From Corynebacterium zhongnanshanii (lineage in GTDB: Bacteria > Actinomycetota > Actinomycetes > Mycobacteriales > Mycobacteriaceae): DNA of 64,000 nucleotides. The notes under the pieces are model-generated. The model was not told the origin of the DNA and did not search any database. It worked only from the letters and a program-made list of their open reading frames with translations. Within the stretch, counting starts at the first letter, position 1. Every line of letters begins with the position of its first letter. Below, one piece after another: positions 35,729 through 44,470 of this stretch. The position numbers and the translations under genes were made by a program. The stretch covers positions 248,001 to 312,000 of the forward strand of contig NZ_CP061033.1 in NCBI RefSeq assembly GCF_014490575.1. The letters run 5' to 3'.

Positions 35729-36691
35729 ATGCCTGACTCCGCCGCCTCCGTCCCCGTTGTTGTCGCTGATGTTGATACGGGGATAGACGACGCCCTGGCT
35801 CTCGTCTACCTCAGCCATCTCCACGCGCAGGGGCGTATCCAACTGAGGGTCACCACCAGCGCCGGGAACTGCGGGGCCGCGCAGGCCGCCGCCAACAGCG
35901 TGGATGTTCTCAAGACGTGCGGGCTGCGCGTTCCCGAGGACGTGCCCGTCATCGCCGGCGCAGCCGCCCCGGAGCACGTGGAGCTCACCACCACACCGGA
36001 AACCCACGGCCCGACGGGCCTGGGTTACTGGTCTACCGAAACACCTGCCGAGGACTATGAACCCAACCTCACGGCAGCGCTCACGAGCTGGGAGGGGGCG
36101 GAGCTGGTGTTGGTGGCCGGGCCGGCGTCGAATATTACCCACGCAGAGCACGGCGCGCGGGTGACGATGATGTGCGGCGCGTTCGATTATCCCGGCAACA
36201 CCACCGCAACGGCGGAATGGAACGCGTGGGTGGACCCGCATGCGCTGCGCGGGACGGTGGAAGCGGACACAGCGGAGGCGGGCACGGTGGCGGGGGAGCG
36301 GCCCACGATCTGCCCGCTCAACGTCACCGAGCGCGTGCTGCTGCGACCCGATCGGCTGGAGCGGTGGGCGTCGGCGCTGCGGGGCAGCGGCATGGACCGC
36401 CTGGCGCGACTGATGGAGGACGCGCTGCGGTTCTATTTCGAGTTTCACGAGTCGGTGGGCGTGGGGTACTGCGCGCAGATTCACGACCTGGCCGCGGCGA
36501 TGGTGATGCTGGATACGGTGGAGCATCGCACGCGGCCGGGGCGTGTCACCGTGGACGTGGAGGGGGAACGACGCGGCACGACCAGCGTGGAGTGGGGCGA
36601 TACGGAGCGGGCCAACGCGGACATTCTGGTGGAGCTGGCGCCGGAGGAGGTGTTCCGGGAGTTTGAGCGGGTTGTGTTGGGGTTCGCGTGA
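35729..36691 (+). CDS. Nucleoside hydrolase (IunH family)
   Basis: A 320-residue inosine-uridine-type nucleoside hydrolase that releases a nucleobase and ribose. The Ca-binding DVDTGIDDALAL motif near residue 14 is diagnostic. Supporting parts are TTSAGNCGAAQAAANS, VPVIAGAAAP, LVLVAGPASNITHA, the MMCGAFDYPGNTTATAEWNAWVDP block and the C-terminal HDLAAAMVMLD. The ATG at 35729 begins the fold immediately. TACGCT ten bases before it looks like a -10, so translation may be leaderless. Role in purine or pyrimidine salvage; specificity unknown. Confidence 0.9.
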   Translation: MPDSAASVPVVVADVDTGIDDALALVYLSHLHAQGRIQLRVTTSAGNCGAAQAAANSVDVLKTCGLRVPEDVPVIAGAAAPEHVELTTTPETHGPTGLGYWSTETPAEDYEPNLTAALTSWEGAELVLVAGPASNITHAEHGARVTMMCGAFDYPGNTTATAEWNAWVDPHALRGTVEADTAEAGTVAGERPTICPLNVTERVLLRPDRLERWASALRGSGMDRLARLMEDALRFYFEFHESVGVGYCAQIHDLAAAMVMLDTVEHRTRPGRVTVDVEGERRGTTSVEWGDTERANADILVELAPEEVFREFERVVLGFA

Positions 36692-36808
36692 GGGGTGGAC
36701 GCAGCGCGATAGTTATGACAGCATAAGAAATGCTTCATGTTTGACGTAACGCAGTGAGCGGCCGGCAGCTCCCAGGCGCCCCGCCCGCTCACCCACGGAG
36801 AGGAACCC

Positions 36809-38455
36809 ATGACATTTGCCCAGCACGCACGACCCCCACACGGCACACGCACGCGATCCCGCACCGCCGGGAAATCCGCAAAGGCGCGCTGGGGCCTGCT
36901 TGCCGCACTTACTCTGGTAGGCGGACAAGCCGCCGTGCCCGCCGCGTTTCCTAGTGCTCTTCCCACAGCCTCCGCGCAGACGGACCTGACCTGGGGAGAC
37001 TGCCCGAAGGCATCCTTCACCGCGCCGGGCACCATCTGCACCGAGGTGCAGGTTCCGAAGGACTACAGCAACCCTGCGGGCGAGAAGCTCACCCTGACCG
37101 TCAGCAAAATCCCCGCGCGCGGCGAGAAGCGCGGCGTGATCGCCGGAAACCCGGGAGGCCCCGGTGGTGACGCACTCGGCATGTTCACCAGCGGCGAGAA
37201 GGAGGACATCGAGATCCCCCGCGTCACGATGCCCGAGAAGATCCGCGAACACTACGACCAGATCGCCGTGCAACCGCGCGGACTCTCCCACGCAGAGCCG
37301 TTGACCTGCGGCGCAACGGAGTTCCCCATCCCGGCTGACCTGTTCGTGGGCGGCATCGCCCACGAGCTGTGCGAGACCCTGCAGCCTGGGCTGGTGGACT
37401 CCATCACCACCGAAAACACCGCGCGGGACCTCAACGAAGTCCGTACACAGCTGGGTGAGGAGCGCCTGAACCTCTACGGCGTGTCCTACGGCGGCGTGCT
37501 CATGTCCACCTACGCCACCCTGTTCCCGCAGCACACCGACCACATCCTGTTGGACTCCTCCGCAAGCCCGAAGGCCCAGTGGTTCGGTTTGGGGGAGAGC
37601 CGGCAGGGCGCGCGCCGGGACACCCTGATGGCCATGTTCCAGTGGATCGCGGATCGTGACGACCAGTACGGACTGGGCACCACACCGCTGCAGGTGTACC
37701 AGCGCTGGGCTCAGCGCGTGAACGAAGAAACCGGGGTACCCGCGCAGCTCACGCCACCGCCAGCGCAGGTGGGTGACCTGCCCACCGGCCTGCAGCAGCA
37801 CGCCGGCGTGGTCCTGCCCGTGGTGAACGACGCGATCCCACCCATCTGGCGCCTCTACTCCGGCTGGTCCACCCTCACCCGCCTGGCCCCAGGAGCCAGC
37901 AACCAGTCGCCGCTGTTCGCGGCCACCCTACAGAACGGACTGTATGACGAATCCAGCTGGGGAGACCTGGCCGAGTACGTCCGCGACGGCAAGCCCCACG
38001 ACAACAGCGAGAAGCTACTGGAGAACATCGTCGAGGACGACGAAGCGCTGCTGGACTTCATCGAATCCCAGGTGACCCTCAACACCGTCATGCAGTCAGT
38101 CTTCTGCAACGAAAACACCACGCCACCGGCACGCGAACGCCTGCTGCCACACATCGTCGATAGCCTCACCGGAGGCGACGCCCTCAAGCAGGTCGACGAA
38201 GGGATCGCCACCGGTGCGGTCTGCATGGGATGGCCACTTCCGAAGGCTCCCGTGAAGGTCAGCGGCCAGGCTCTCCAGACCAAGCCGCTGCTGATGGTCT
38301 TCGACAAGGACAGCGCCACCACCGCCCAGGCCACCACCGACATGCAGGAAGCCATGGGTGGAGAGATCATCACCCTGGAGGGCTACAGCCACGGCGTGAT
38401 GGCTCACGCCAGCGATAAGGTGGCCGACAAGGTGAACGCCTACTTCGGGCTCTAA
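36809..38455 (+). CDS. Secreted alpha/beta-hydrolase (tripeptidyl aminopeptidase-like)
   Basis: A 548-residue exported serine hydrolase of the TAP/SlpD group. It has an N-terminal Sec signal (WGLLAALTLVGGQAAVPAAF) with probable cleavage after TASA. The oxyanion region is GNPGGPGGD. The nucleophile Ser is in LYGVSYGGVLMS, Asp in LMVFDKDSAT and His in LEGYSHGVMAH. It likely trims peptides from their N-termini outside the membrane. Cysteine pairs (for example DLTWGDCPK and TICTEV) suggest disulfides. Monocistronic. Confidence 0.85.
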   Translation: MTFAQHARPPHGTRTRSRTAGKSAKARWGLLAALTLVGGQAAVPAAFPSALPTASAQTDLTWGDCPKASFTAPGTICTEVQVPKDYSNPAGEKLTLTVSKIPARGEKRGVIAGNPGGPGGDALGMFTSGEKEDIEIPRVTMPEKIREHYDQIAVQPRGLSHAEPLTCGATEFPIPADLFVGGIAHELCETLQPGLVDSITTENTARDLNEVRTQLGEERLNLYGVSYGGVLMSTYATLFPQHTDHILLDSSASPKAQWFGLGESRQGARRDTLMAMFQWIADRDDQYGLGTTPLQVYQRWAQRVNEETGVPAQLTPPPAQVGDLPTGLQQHAGVVLPVVNDAIPPIWRLYSGWSTLTRLAPGASNQSPLFAATLQNGLYDESSWGDLAEYVRDGKPHDNSEKLLENIVEDDEALLDFIESQVTLNTVMQSVFCNENTTPPARERLLPHIVDSLTGGDALKQVDEGIATGAVCMGWPLPKAPVKVSGQALQTKPLLMVFDKDSATTAQATTDMQEAMGGEIITLEGYSHGVMAHASDKVADKVNAYFGL

Positions 38456-38463
38456 GCCTTCCC

Positions 38464-39732
38464 CTAAGCCTGCGGTTGCGGCTTCGGTTTCGTCTGCGGC
38501 GCCCGGACCGTCAGCGCGGCAATGGCGGTGGCCAGGGGCACCGCCATGACCAGGGCAATCGCGCCCGTGGCCGAGCGGAGGATCTCCGTTGCCATCACAT
38601 CACTGGTGAGAATCTGCTCCAGGGGACGGCTGGAAGTGCTGAGCAACAGCAGCATGGGCAACGCTACACCCGTGTAGCTCAACACCAACGTGTACACCAT
38701 GGACGCGATATGGTCCCGGCCCACCCGCATCGCCGACTGGAACAAGTCCCACGGCGACCAGTGCGGGTTAGCCTCGTGAAGCTCCGTGACCGTGGACGAC
38801 TGGGCAATCGTCACGTCGTTCAGCACACCGAGCGCACCGATAATCATCCCGGCGAGCATCAGACCCTGGATATCGATACCCGGCAGGTACAGCAAGATAT
38901 TGAGGTTGTTCTCATCCCCCAGACCACGGATGCCCGCGGAGTGAACCGCCAGCGCGGACAGCCCCACCGCAATGCCCAACGCCAACAGCGTGCCGCCCAA
39001 CGCACTGGCCGTTTTCCAGCTGGCCCCATGAACCAGGAACAGCACCAGGAACAGCACGCTCGCGCCGCACACCAACGCCACCGTGACGGGGGAGCCACCA
39101 TGGGTGAGGCTGGGGATCAGGTACACCACGATCATGAGCAGCGTGAGCGCCAAACCCACGATCGAGCGGGCTCCGCGCCACGTGCCGATCAGCACAATCA
39201 GCGCCACCGTGGCTGCCAGCCACCACCACATCGTGGAGGAACGCTGGAAATCCTGGAAGGCATAGAGCGGCGCATCCGTCGGCGCCACCTCCGGGGAAAC
39301 CTGACCTGAGTGCGTCAAGAGGATCGAGTCTCCCTGCCGCAGGTCCGGGCTACCGGGGAGATCCGGGTGCACCTCCAGCACGGTGCGCTGACCGGCATGG
39401 TCCCCCGAGGTGATGTCCACCAGCGCCTGCGTGCAGTCCTTCGGAGCGAAGCGATCCTCTGGCGGGGCGGTGCTGAAGACCGTGCCGATGGCAGGGGAGT
39501 TGCACTGACCCGGCTGGAGGGCGAACACCGTGCCCTTCGCGAGCTCGCCGGTGAGGCTGGTGTTCGTCTCGAACGCCTCCGAGGTGTCCACAGGATCCGA
39601 GGACGGCCAGGTGAGCAGCAAACCCAGGGCCGAGGCACAGGCCACAAGAATAAGGAAAGCGCCCAGCACGAGCCGCGGGAGCGACAGGGTGGACTGCGCA
39701 GAGCGTGCGGAGTGCGCGGAGTGTCTAGCCAT
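38464..39732 (-). CDS. YibE/F family membrane protein
   Basis: A 422-residue integral membrane protein. One N-terminal helix is followed by an extracytoplasmic beta-rich domain (GTVFALQPGQCNSPAIG to GDSILLTH), then about seven helices. The conserved YibE/F blocks are TWRGARSIVGLALTLLMI, GIRGLGDENNLNILLYLPGIDIQGLMLAGMIIGALGVLNDVTIAQSSTV and GRDHIASMVYTLVLSYTGVALPMLLLL. Its biochemical role is unknown in the literature; transport has been suggested. Convergent with the peptidase gene, 8 bases between stops. Confidence 0.85.
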   Translation of the reverse strand: MARHSAHSARSAQSTLSLPRLVLGAFLILVACASALGLLLTWPSSDPVDTSEAFETNTSLTGELAKGTVFALQPGQCNSPAIGTVFSTAPPEDRFAPKDCTQALVDITSGDHAGQRTVLEVHPDLPGSPDLRQGDSILLTHSGQVSPEVAPTDAPLYAFQDFQRSSTMWWWLAATVALIVLIGTWRGARSIVGLALTLLMIVVYLIPSLTHGGSPVTVALVCGASVLFLVLFLVHGASWKTASALGGTLLALGIAVGLSALAVHSAGIRGLGDENNLNILLYLPGIDIQGLMLAGMIIGALGVLNDVTIAQSSTVTELHEANPHWSPWDLFQSAMRVGRDHIASMVYTLVLSYTGVALPMLLLLSTSSRPLEQILTSDVMATEILRSATGAIALVMAVPLATAIAALTVRAPQTKPKPQPQA

Positions 39733-39786
39733 GAGCTAACCCTATGTCACAGGCCATACAATTCACAGCCCATACAATGCTGAAAA

Positions 39787-39818
39787 AGTGCCCCACCGGG
39801 ATAACCCAGTGGGGCACT
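39787..39818 (-). terminator. Intrinsic terminator of metE
   Basis: AGTGCCCCAC pairs with GTGGGGCACT around a loop that itself can pair GGG with CCC. Read on the minus strand it ends in TTTTT, 25 bases after the metE stop. A canonical Rho-independent terminator. Confidence 0.9.
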
Positions 39819-39843
39819 GTGTCAGCGCGCTATAAAGCGGCGT

Positions 39844-42126
39844 TTACGCGTCCAGCTTCTCGCGAGCGCTCAGAGCAGCTGCAACCAGCACCTTCAGGGA
39901 GCTGGTGGTCTCTTCCCAACCGCGGGTCTTCAGACCGCAGTCAGGGTTGATCCACAGCAGGGATGGGTCCACGGAGTCCAGAGCGTCGGACACCAGGGTG
40001 TCGACCTCTTCCTGGGAAGGAACACGTGGGGAGTGGATGTCCCACACGCCTGGGCCCACGCCCAACTCGTAGCCCTCGTCCTTCAGAGCCTTCAGCACCT
40101 GCATGCCGTTGCGGGCAGCCTCGATGCTGGTGACATCTGCGTTCAAGTCGGAGACCGTGTCGATCAGCTCGTTGAACTCGGAGTAGCACATGTGGGTGTG
40201 GATCTGGATCTCGTTGGCAGCGCCAGAGGTTGCCAGGCGGAAGGAGCCCACGGCCCACTTCAGGTATTCAGGCTGGTCCTCCTTGCGCAGTGGCAGCAGC
40301 TCGCGGATGGCAGGCTCGTCCACCTGGATGATCTGGGCGCCGGCGGCAACCAGGTCGTCGATCTCGTCGCGCAGAGCCAGGGCCACCTGGTCTGCGGTCA
40401 CGCCCAATGGCTGGTCGTCGCGGACGAAGGACCAGGCAAGCATGGTGACCGGTCCGGTCAGCATGCCCTTGACTGGCTTGTCGGTCAGGTCGGCAGCAAC
40501 CTTGTACCAGTCCACGGTCATCGGGTTCGGACGGGAGACGTCACCGTAGATGATAGGTGGACGGACGCAACGGGAACCGTAGGACTGAACCCAAGCGAAC
40601 TCGGTGGACAGGTAGCCCTCCAGCTGCTCGGAGAAGTACTGCACCATGTCGTTGCGCTCTGGCTCGCCGTGCACCAGCACGTCGAGTCCCAGCTCCTCCT
40701 GGCGACGGATCACGTCGGCAACCTCGTCGCGCATGGCCTGGGTGTAGGCGGCGTCGTCGATCTCACCCTTGCGGTGCTTCGCACGTGCAGCGCGGATCTC
40801 GGAGGTCTGAGGGAAGGAACCGATGGTGGTGGTCGGCAGAGGAGGCAGGTTCAGGGACTTCTGCTGAGCCTCGCGGCGAACCTTGAGGTCGTCGCGGGTG
40901 CGGTCGGCGTCGGTGATGGCGTCCTGGCGAGCGCGAACCTCAGAGTTGTGGGTCAGGTCGGAGCTGTCGCGGTCCGCCTTGGCGGCACGTGCAGCCTCAA
41001 CGGCAGCCTTGTCCTCGTCGGTCTCCTCGCCACGCAGCAGGCGGGACAGGACGGCAACTTCCTGGATCTTCTCGTAGCCGAAGGCCAGCCAGTCGCGAAC
41101 AACTAGGTCGCCCTCGCGCTCCAGGGAGTAAGGAACGTGCAGCAGGGAGCAGCTGGTGGACACGGCAACTGGGCCGCGCTCCTTCAGAGCCTTCAGGGTC
41201 TCCAGGGCTGCGTCCAGGTCGGTGCGCCACACGTTACGGCCGTCCACCACGCCGGCAACCAGCAGCTCGTCGCCGGTCCATGCAGGCAGCTCGGTGCCGC
41301 CGTAGACCAGGTCCACACCGAATGCGGACACGCCGGAGCCGCTCAGCAGCTCGATGGCCTGGTTTCCGTCGCCGAAGTAAGTCTGAACCAGCAGCTTCAG
41401 ACCCTTGTCCTGGGCGATGCCGGCCAGCTTCTCGTAGCCTGCACGTACGCGGTCCAGCACAGCCTTGTCGATGGCGGTGACCAGGGAAGGCTCGTCGAAC
41501 TGCACCCAGGTCACGCCACGGTCGGCGATGCGAGGCAGGAGGCGAGCGTAGGCGTCGAACACCTCTTCCAAGTGATCCAGGGCGTCGGACTCATCGGTGG
41601 TGCGGGACAGGGACAGGTAGGTCAGGGCGCCAATCAGGACGGGGCGCACGGACTCGCCTGCGCGGGTGACCTGGTCGCGCAGATCCTCCAGCCATGCCTG
41701 GTCCTCCAGCTGGATACGGGTCGACGCCGACAGCTCTGGAACCAGGTAGTGGTAGTTCGTGTCGAACCACTTCGTCATGGCGGATGCTGGCTGCGTCTTC
41801 GTGCCGCGAGCTGCTGCGAAGTAGCGGTCGATGAACGGAGGCAGGCCGTCGTTGGCGTGGTCCTCGATGTCCAGCACGCGCTCCGGGAGGGTGCCCAGCA
41901 GGGCGGAGGTGTCCAGGATTGCGTCGTAGTAGGAACGGCCAGCGTACGGTGCGGCCTCGATGCCGGCGTTCAGGACGGTGTCCGTGTAATCGTTGGTCAG
42001 GCGGGTGGCGGTGGAGGCCAGCGCGCGACCGGTGGAGGAATCGCGCCAGTAGGTTTCTAGCGCCTTCTTGAGTTCGCGATCAGGTCCGATGCGTGGGACC
42101 CCGGCAATTGTTGAATGGAAAGTCAT
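39844..42126 (-). CDS. metE: Cobalamin-independent methionine synthase
   Basis: A 760-residue enzyme that methylates homocysteine with 5-methyltetrahydropteroyltri-glutamate. The duplicated barrel architecture is clear. The N-terminal domain includes GPDRELKKALETYWR. The C-terminal catalytic domain includes TTTIGSFPQTSEIRAAR, VLVHGEPERNDMVQYF, the zinc ligands in IHTHMCYSEF and the cysteine in WINPDCGLKTRGW. ATG 42126 follows AAGGATTAAG; a GTG one codon earlier is the alternative. An McbR-type palindrome (TAGAC-N6-GTCTG, 42281-42296) lies 155 bases upstream, consistent with repression by sulfur metabolites. Confidence 0.96.
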   Translation of the reverse strand: MTFHSTIAGVPRIGPDRELKKALETYWRDSSTGRALASTATRLTNDYTDTVLNAGIEAAPYAGRSYYDAILDTSALLGTLPERVLDIEDHANDGLPPFIDRYFAAARGTKTQPASAMTKWFDTNYHYLVPELSASTRIQLEDQAWLEDLRDQVTRAGESVRPVLIGALTYLSLSRTTDESDALDHLEEVFDAYARLLPRIADRGVTWVQFDEPSLVTAIDKAVLDRVRAGYEKLAGIAQDKGLKLLVQTYFGDGNQAIELLSGSGVSAFGVDLVYGGTELPAWTGDELLVAGVVDGRNVWRTDLDAALETLKALKERGPVAVSTSCSLLHVPYSLEREGDLVVRDWLAFGYEKIQEVAVLSRLLRGEETDEDKAAVEAARAAKADRDSSDLTHNSEVRARQDAITDADRTRDDLKVRREAQQKSLNLPPLPTTTIGSFPQTSEIRAARAKHRKGEIDDAAYTQAMRDEVADVIRRQEELGLDVLVHGEPERNDMVQYFSEQLEGYLSTEFAWVQSYGSRCVRPPIIYGDVSRPNPMTVDWYKVAADLTDKPVKGMLTGPVTMLAWSFVRDDQPLGVTADQVALALRDEIDDLVAAGAQIIQVDEPAIRELLPLRKEDQPEYLKWAVGSFRLATSGAANEIQIHTHMCYSEFNELIDTVSDLNADVTSIEAARNGMQVLKALKDEGYELGVGPGVWDIHSPRVPSQEEVDTLVSDALDSVDPSLLWINPDCGLKTRGWEETTSSLKVLVAAALSAREKLDA

Positions 42127-42481
42127 CACTTAATCCTTATATCTGCTGATCGCGCCCAGTCCAGGGCTCCAGTAGGGCGACCATGGTGCATGTAACAGTG
42201 TGCGGTTAACATTGTGCTGCAAGGTGCGTGGGATCGAACAAAAGCGATCCGCGGTTACTTGCGTGCCATCAAGCCTGCACTAGACCGCTCTGTCTGTCAA
42301 ATGGGAAAAGTAGTGCCCTGCTCGCGTATGGGGGTAAAAGCTGCCGATGAGGGGCGATGAGGGTTGCAGCCGCGGAACTTGCACGAAGTGCTCATCGTGG
42401 GTCACGATAGAGGCGTTCGCGACCACCCCGGAGGTGACATTACGGGGTATAAGAAGTACTAAAGGGGAAGAACCAACACCC
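42127..42481. other. 355-base divergent regulatory region between metE and the ECF operon
   Basis: No gene is seen. It contains the McbR-type site at 42281-42296, a duplicated GATGAGGG (near 42344 and 42356), and a TATAAG hexamer (42448-42453) that is a plausible -10 for the ECF operon, followed by AAAGGGGAAG. Confidence 0.6.
42281..42296. promoter_or_regulatory. McbR-type operator upstream of metE
   Basis: TAGAC-CGCTCT-GTCTG differs from the palindrome TAGAC-N6-GTCTA at the last base only. The same pattern recurs at the sulfur cluster, and in C. glutamicum metE is an McbR target. Confidence 0.65.
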
Positions 42482-43309
42482 ATGAGCGCATTGTCACGCA
42501 AAGATCTCTCCACTGCTCCCATGCCCGCCTGGGCGAAGGCAGTGCTGGCCCTGGCTGTCCTGTGTGTGGTCGCCACGTGGTCTTACCTTGTCATCACCCA
42601 GCCTACGGATTCTCAGTGGGAATCCCTGGCGGACTCGCATAGCTCCACCATCGCCCTGGTGGGATTCTTGGTCCCCGCGATTTTGGCGCTGATCGTGATT
42701 GTGCCCCGCCTGCCCGTGCGCACCTTAGGGCTTCTGCCCGTGGCGCTGGCGCTCAACATTATTCTGGGCCAGGTCATTGGCACGATGGGCCTGCCCGTGC
42801 CTCTCTACCTGGACTCCATCGGTACCGTGCTGGTGGGAAGCCTGGCGGGCCCTGCCGCGGGCATGACCACGGGTATCCTGTCCTCCCTGATCTGGGGCAC
42901 GTTCAACCCCACGGTGGTTCCCTTCGCCGCGGCGTACGCCTTCGTGGGTATCGCGGCGGGCCTGCTGCGCAAGCTCTTCCTGTCCGCGTGGTGGAAGGTG
43001 GCTCTGGTGTCCCTGGTGGTGGGCTTCATTACTGCGTTGCTGTCCGCGCCCGTCGCCTCCTTCATCTTCGGTGGCACCGCGGGCACCGGCACCGGCCTGC
43101 TGGTGAGCTTCTACCGCTCCCTCGGCTTCGACACCATCACCGCCGTCTTCCTCCAATCCTGGACCTCCGACCCGATCGATAAGTTGATCGTCTTCACCAT
43201 CGTGTGGCTGGTGATTCGCGCGTTGCCGCAGCGTGCGCGCCGTACCTTCGCACCCGAGGCGAAGGCAGGGACGAACGCAGAGGCGCCAGCGACCGCACCG
43301 CGTCCATGA
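42482..43309 (+). CDS. ECF transporter substrate-binding (S) component
   Basis: A 275-residue membrane protein with about six helices, fitting an S component of an energy-coupling factor importer. It carries VPLYLDSIGTVLVGSLAGPAAGMTTGILSSL and a following SLIWGTFNP, a pattern found in S proteins with an unassigned ligand. The ATG at 42482 is supported by AAAGGGGAAG. The stop overlaps the start of the T component (ATGA, 43306-43309), so the two are coupled. The partner ATPase is 1.2 kb downstream. The divergent metE neighbour hints at a vitamin or methionine-related ligand, but nothing in the sequence decides this. Confidence 0.75.
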   Translation: MSALSRKDLSTAPMPAWAKAVLALAVLCVVATWSYLVITQPTDSQWESLADSHSSTIALVGFLVPAILALIVIVPRLPVRTLGLLPVALALNIILGQVIGTMGLPVPLYLDSIGTVLVGSLAGPAAGMTTGILSSLIWGTFNPTVVPFAAAYAFVGIAAGLLRKLFLSAWWKVALVSLVVGFITALLSAPVASFIFGGTAGTGTGLLVSFYRSLGFDTITAVFLQSWTSDPIDKLIVFTIVWLVIRALPQRARRTFAPEAKAGTNAEAPATAPRP

Positions 43310-43998
43310 ATCCTTTAACGCCGCTGACCTTCGCCGCCTGCGCCGTGGCCGTCACCCTGATCGCCGATTCCGTCTGGGTGTCCGCGGGAATGTTGACGGT
43401 GGCGGCGTGCCTTGCCCTTTTTTATCCGACGCCCAGCCGCCGTCCCTTCCTGCTCTCCCTCGGAATGGGCGGCCCCGCATTCATCGGTTTTTTGCTGATG
43501 TATGCCCCGTTTGGGCAGCACAGCGGCTGGTTCATCTTCACCACAGACGGAACACGCATCGCGTTAGAACTCGGCTTGAAGTTCATGACCGCGGCGGCGG
43601 TGGGGCTCACCATCGGAAGCTTTGTACACCTCGACCAGCTGATGCGTGTGCTGCAGACCCGGCTCCCGGCGCGCCTGGTGTACGTGTTGGGCTCGACCTT
43701 TCGTCTGTATCCCATGGCCCGGGCGCGCCTGGAGACCATCAAGCAGGTGCAGATCACCCGCGGCGTGGATGTGACCGGGATCCGCGGCACGATGCTGCTG
43801 ATCCTCCCGCTGATTGTGGGACTGGTGGACGACGCGGCGCAGCGCGCCCGCCCCTTGCAGCGCGCCGGCTTTGGCGAGGCTGGGCCGCGCACCGTCTTGC
43901 GCCCGGTGGGGGATAGGCCCGCCGAGCGCGTAGTGCGACTAGCGGCCGTGGCTGGGGTGGTGGCCGTGGGGGTGTGCGCCGGCGTCGGGATTATATAG
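43306..43998 (+). CDS. ECF transporter transmembrane (T) component
   Basis: A 230-residue membrane protein with about five helices and a cytosolic coupling region. It has the paired short motifs expected of EcfT: QVQITRGVDVTG and RPLQRAGFG, each containing the Ala/Thr-Arg-Gly-like coupling turn that docks on the ATPases. ATG 43306 overlaps the S-component stop. It is followed by a 40-base gap and then the small membrane protein gene. Confidence 0.82.
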   Translation: MNPLTPLTFAACAVAVTLIADSVWVSAGMLTVAACLALFYPTPSRRPFLLSLGMGGPAFIGFLLMYAPFGQHSGWFIFTTDGTRIALELGLKFMTAAAVGLTIGSFVHLDQLMRVLQTRLPARLVYVLGSTFRLYPMARARLETIKQVQITRGVDVTGIRGTMLLILPLIVGLVDDAAQRARPLQRAGFGEAGPRTVLRPVGDRPAERVVRLAAVAGVVAVGVCAGVGII

Positions 43999-44038
43999 GT
44001 AACGGCACTGTAGGGGCTACTGGGTAGCATGAGGGATT

Positions 44039-44425
44039 ATGGCGAAAAAGAAGGCGAACAAGAAGAACTCCCGGAATAAGGCGGCGGTGAAGGAAGCACA
44101 ACGCCAACGGGAGGAGGCTAAGCGGCAGGCGATGCTGGATCGGGAGATGGCCGATCGCAAGCAATCGATGCTGCAAGACCTCTTCCTGGCCGTGGTGCTG
44201 TTCGTGGTCTTCATCATGAGGGAGCGCACCTTTGACATGCTGGGCCAGCTGTTGGGCCTGGTGATGAGCTGGCTCGTCGGCCTGATTGTGGTGGATCTGT
44301 TCTACCTGGCTCGGCGCAAGCCGCGGCCGGTGGACTGGAAGAAGAGGATCCTGCCCGCGGCCGGGATCGGGGTGGTGGTCTTCGTTCTCGCCTTCGTGAT
44401 CCCGGCGCGGATGCTGGGACTGTAG
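44039..44425 (+). CDS. Small membrane protein with charged coiled coil, within the ECF operon
   Basis: A 128-residue protein, not recognised. The first ~45 residues are very basic and helical (KKKANKKNSRNKAAVKEAQR, then QREEAKRQAMLDREMADRKQ), probably a coiled coil in the cytosol. Three hydrophobic segments follow: LQDLFLAVVLFVVFIM, MLGQLLGLVMSWLVGLIVVD and LPAAGIGVVVFVLAFVIPA. It lies between the T component and the fused ATPase, 45 bases from the latter, so it is probably cotranscribed. It may be an accessory subunit, but unrelated function is possible. Confidence 0.7.
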   Translation: MAKKKANKKNSRNKAAVKEAQRQREEAKRQAMLDREMADRKQSMLQDLFLAVVLFVVFIMRERTFDMLGQLLGLVMSWLVGLIVVDLFYLARRKPRPVDWKKRILPAAGIGVVVFVLAFVIPARMLGL

Positions 44426-44470
44426 CTTGTACGCGAGCACAACAGACAACCACACAACGGGGAAGAGCAC

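Noticed and set aside
42127-42481. Cobalamin or SAM riboswitch upstream of metE or the ECF operon
   Set aside because: No B12-box, SAM-I or SAM-II core motif is present; control by the McbR-type operator is better supported.
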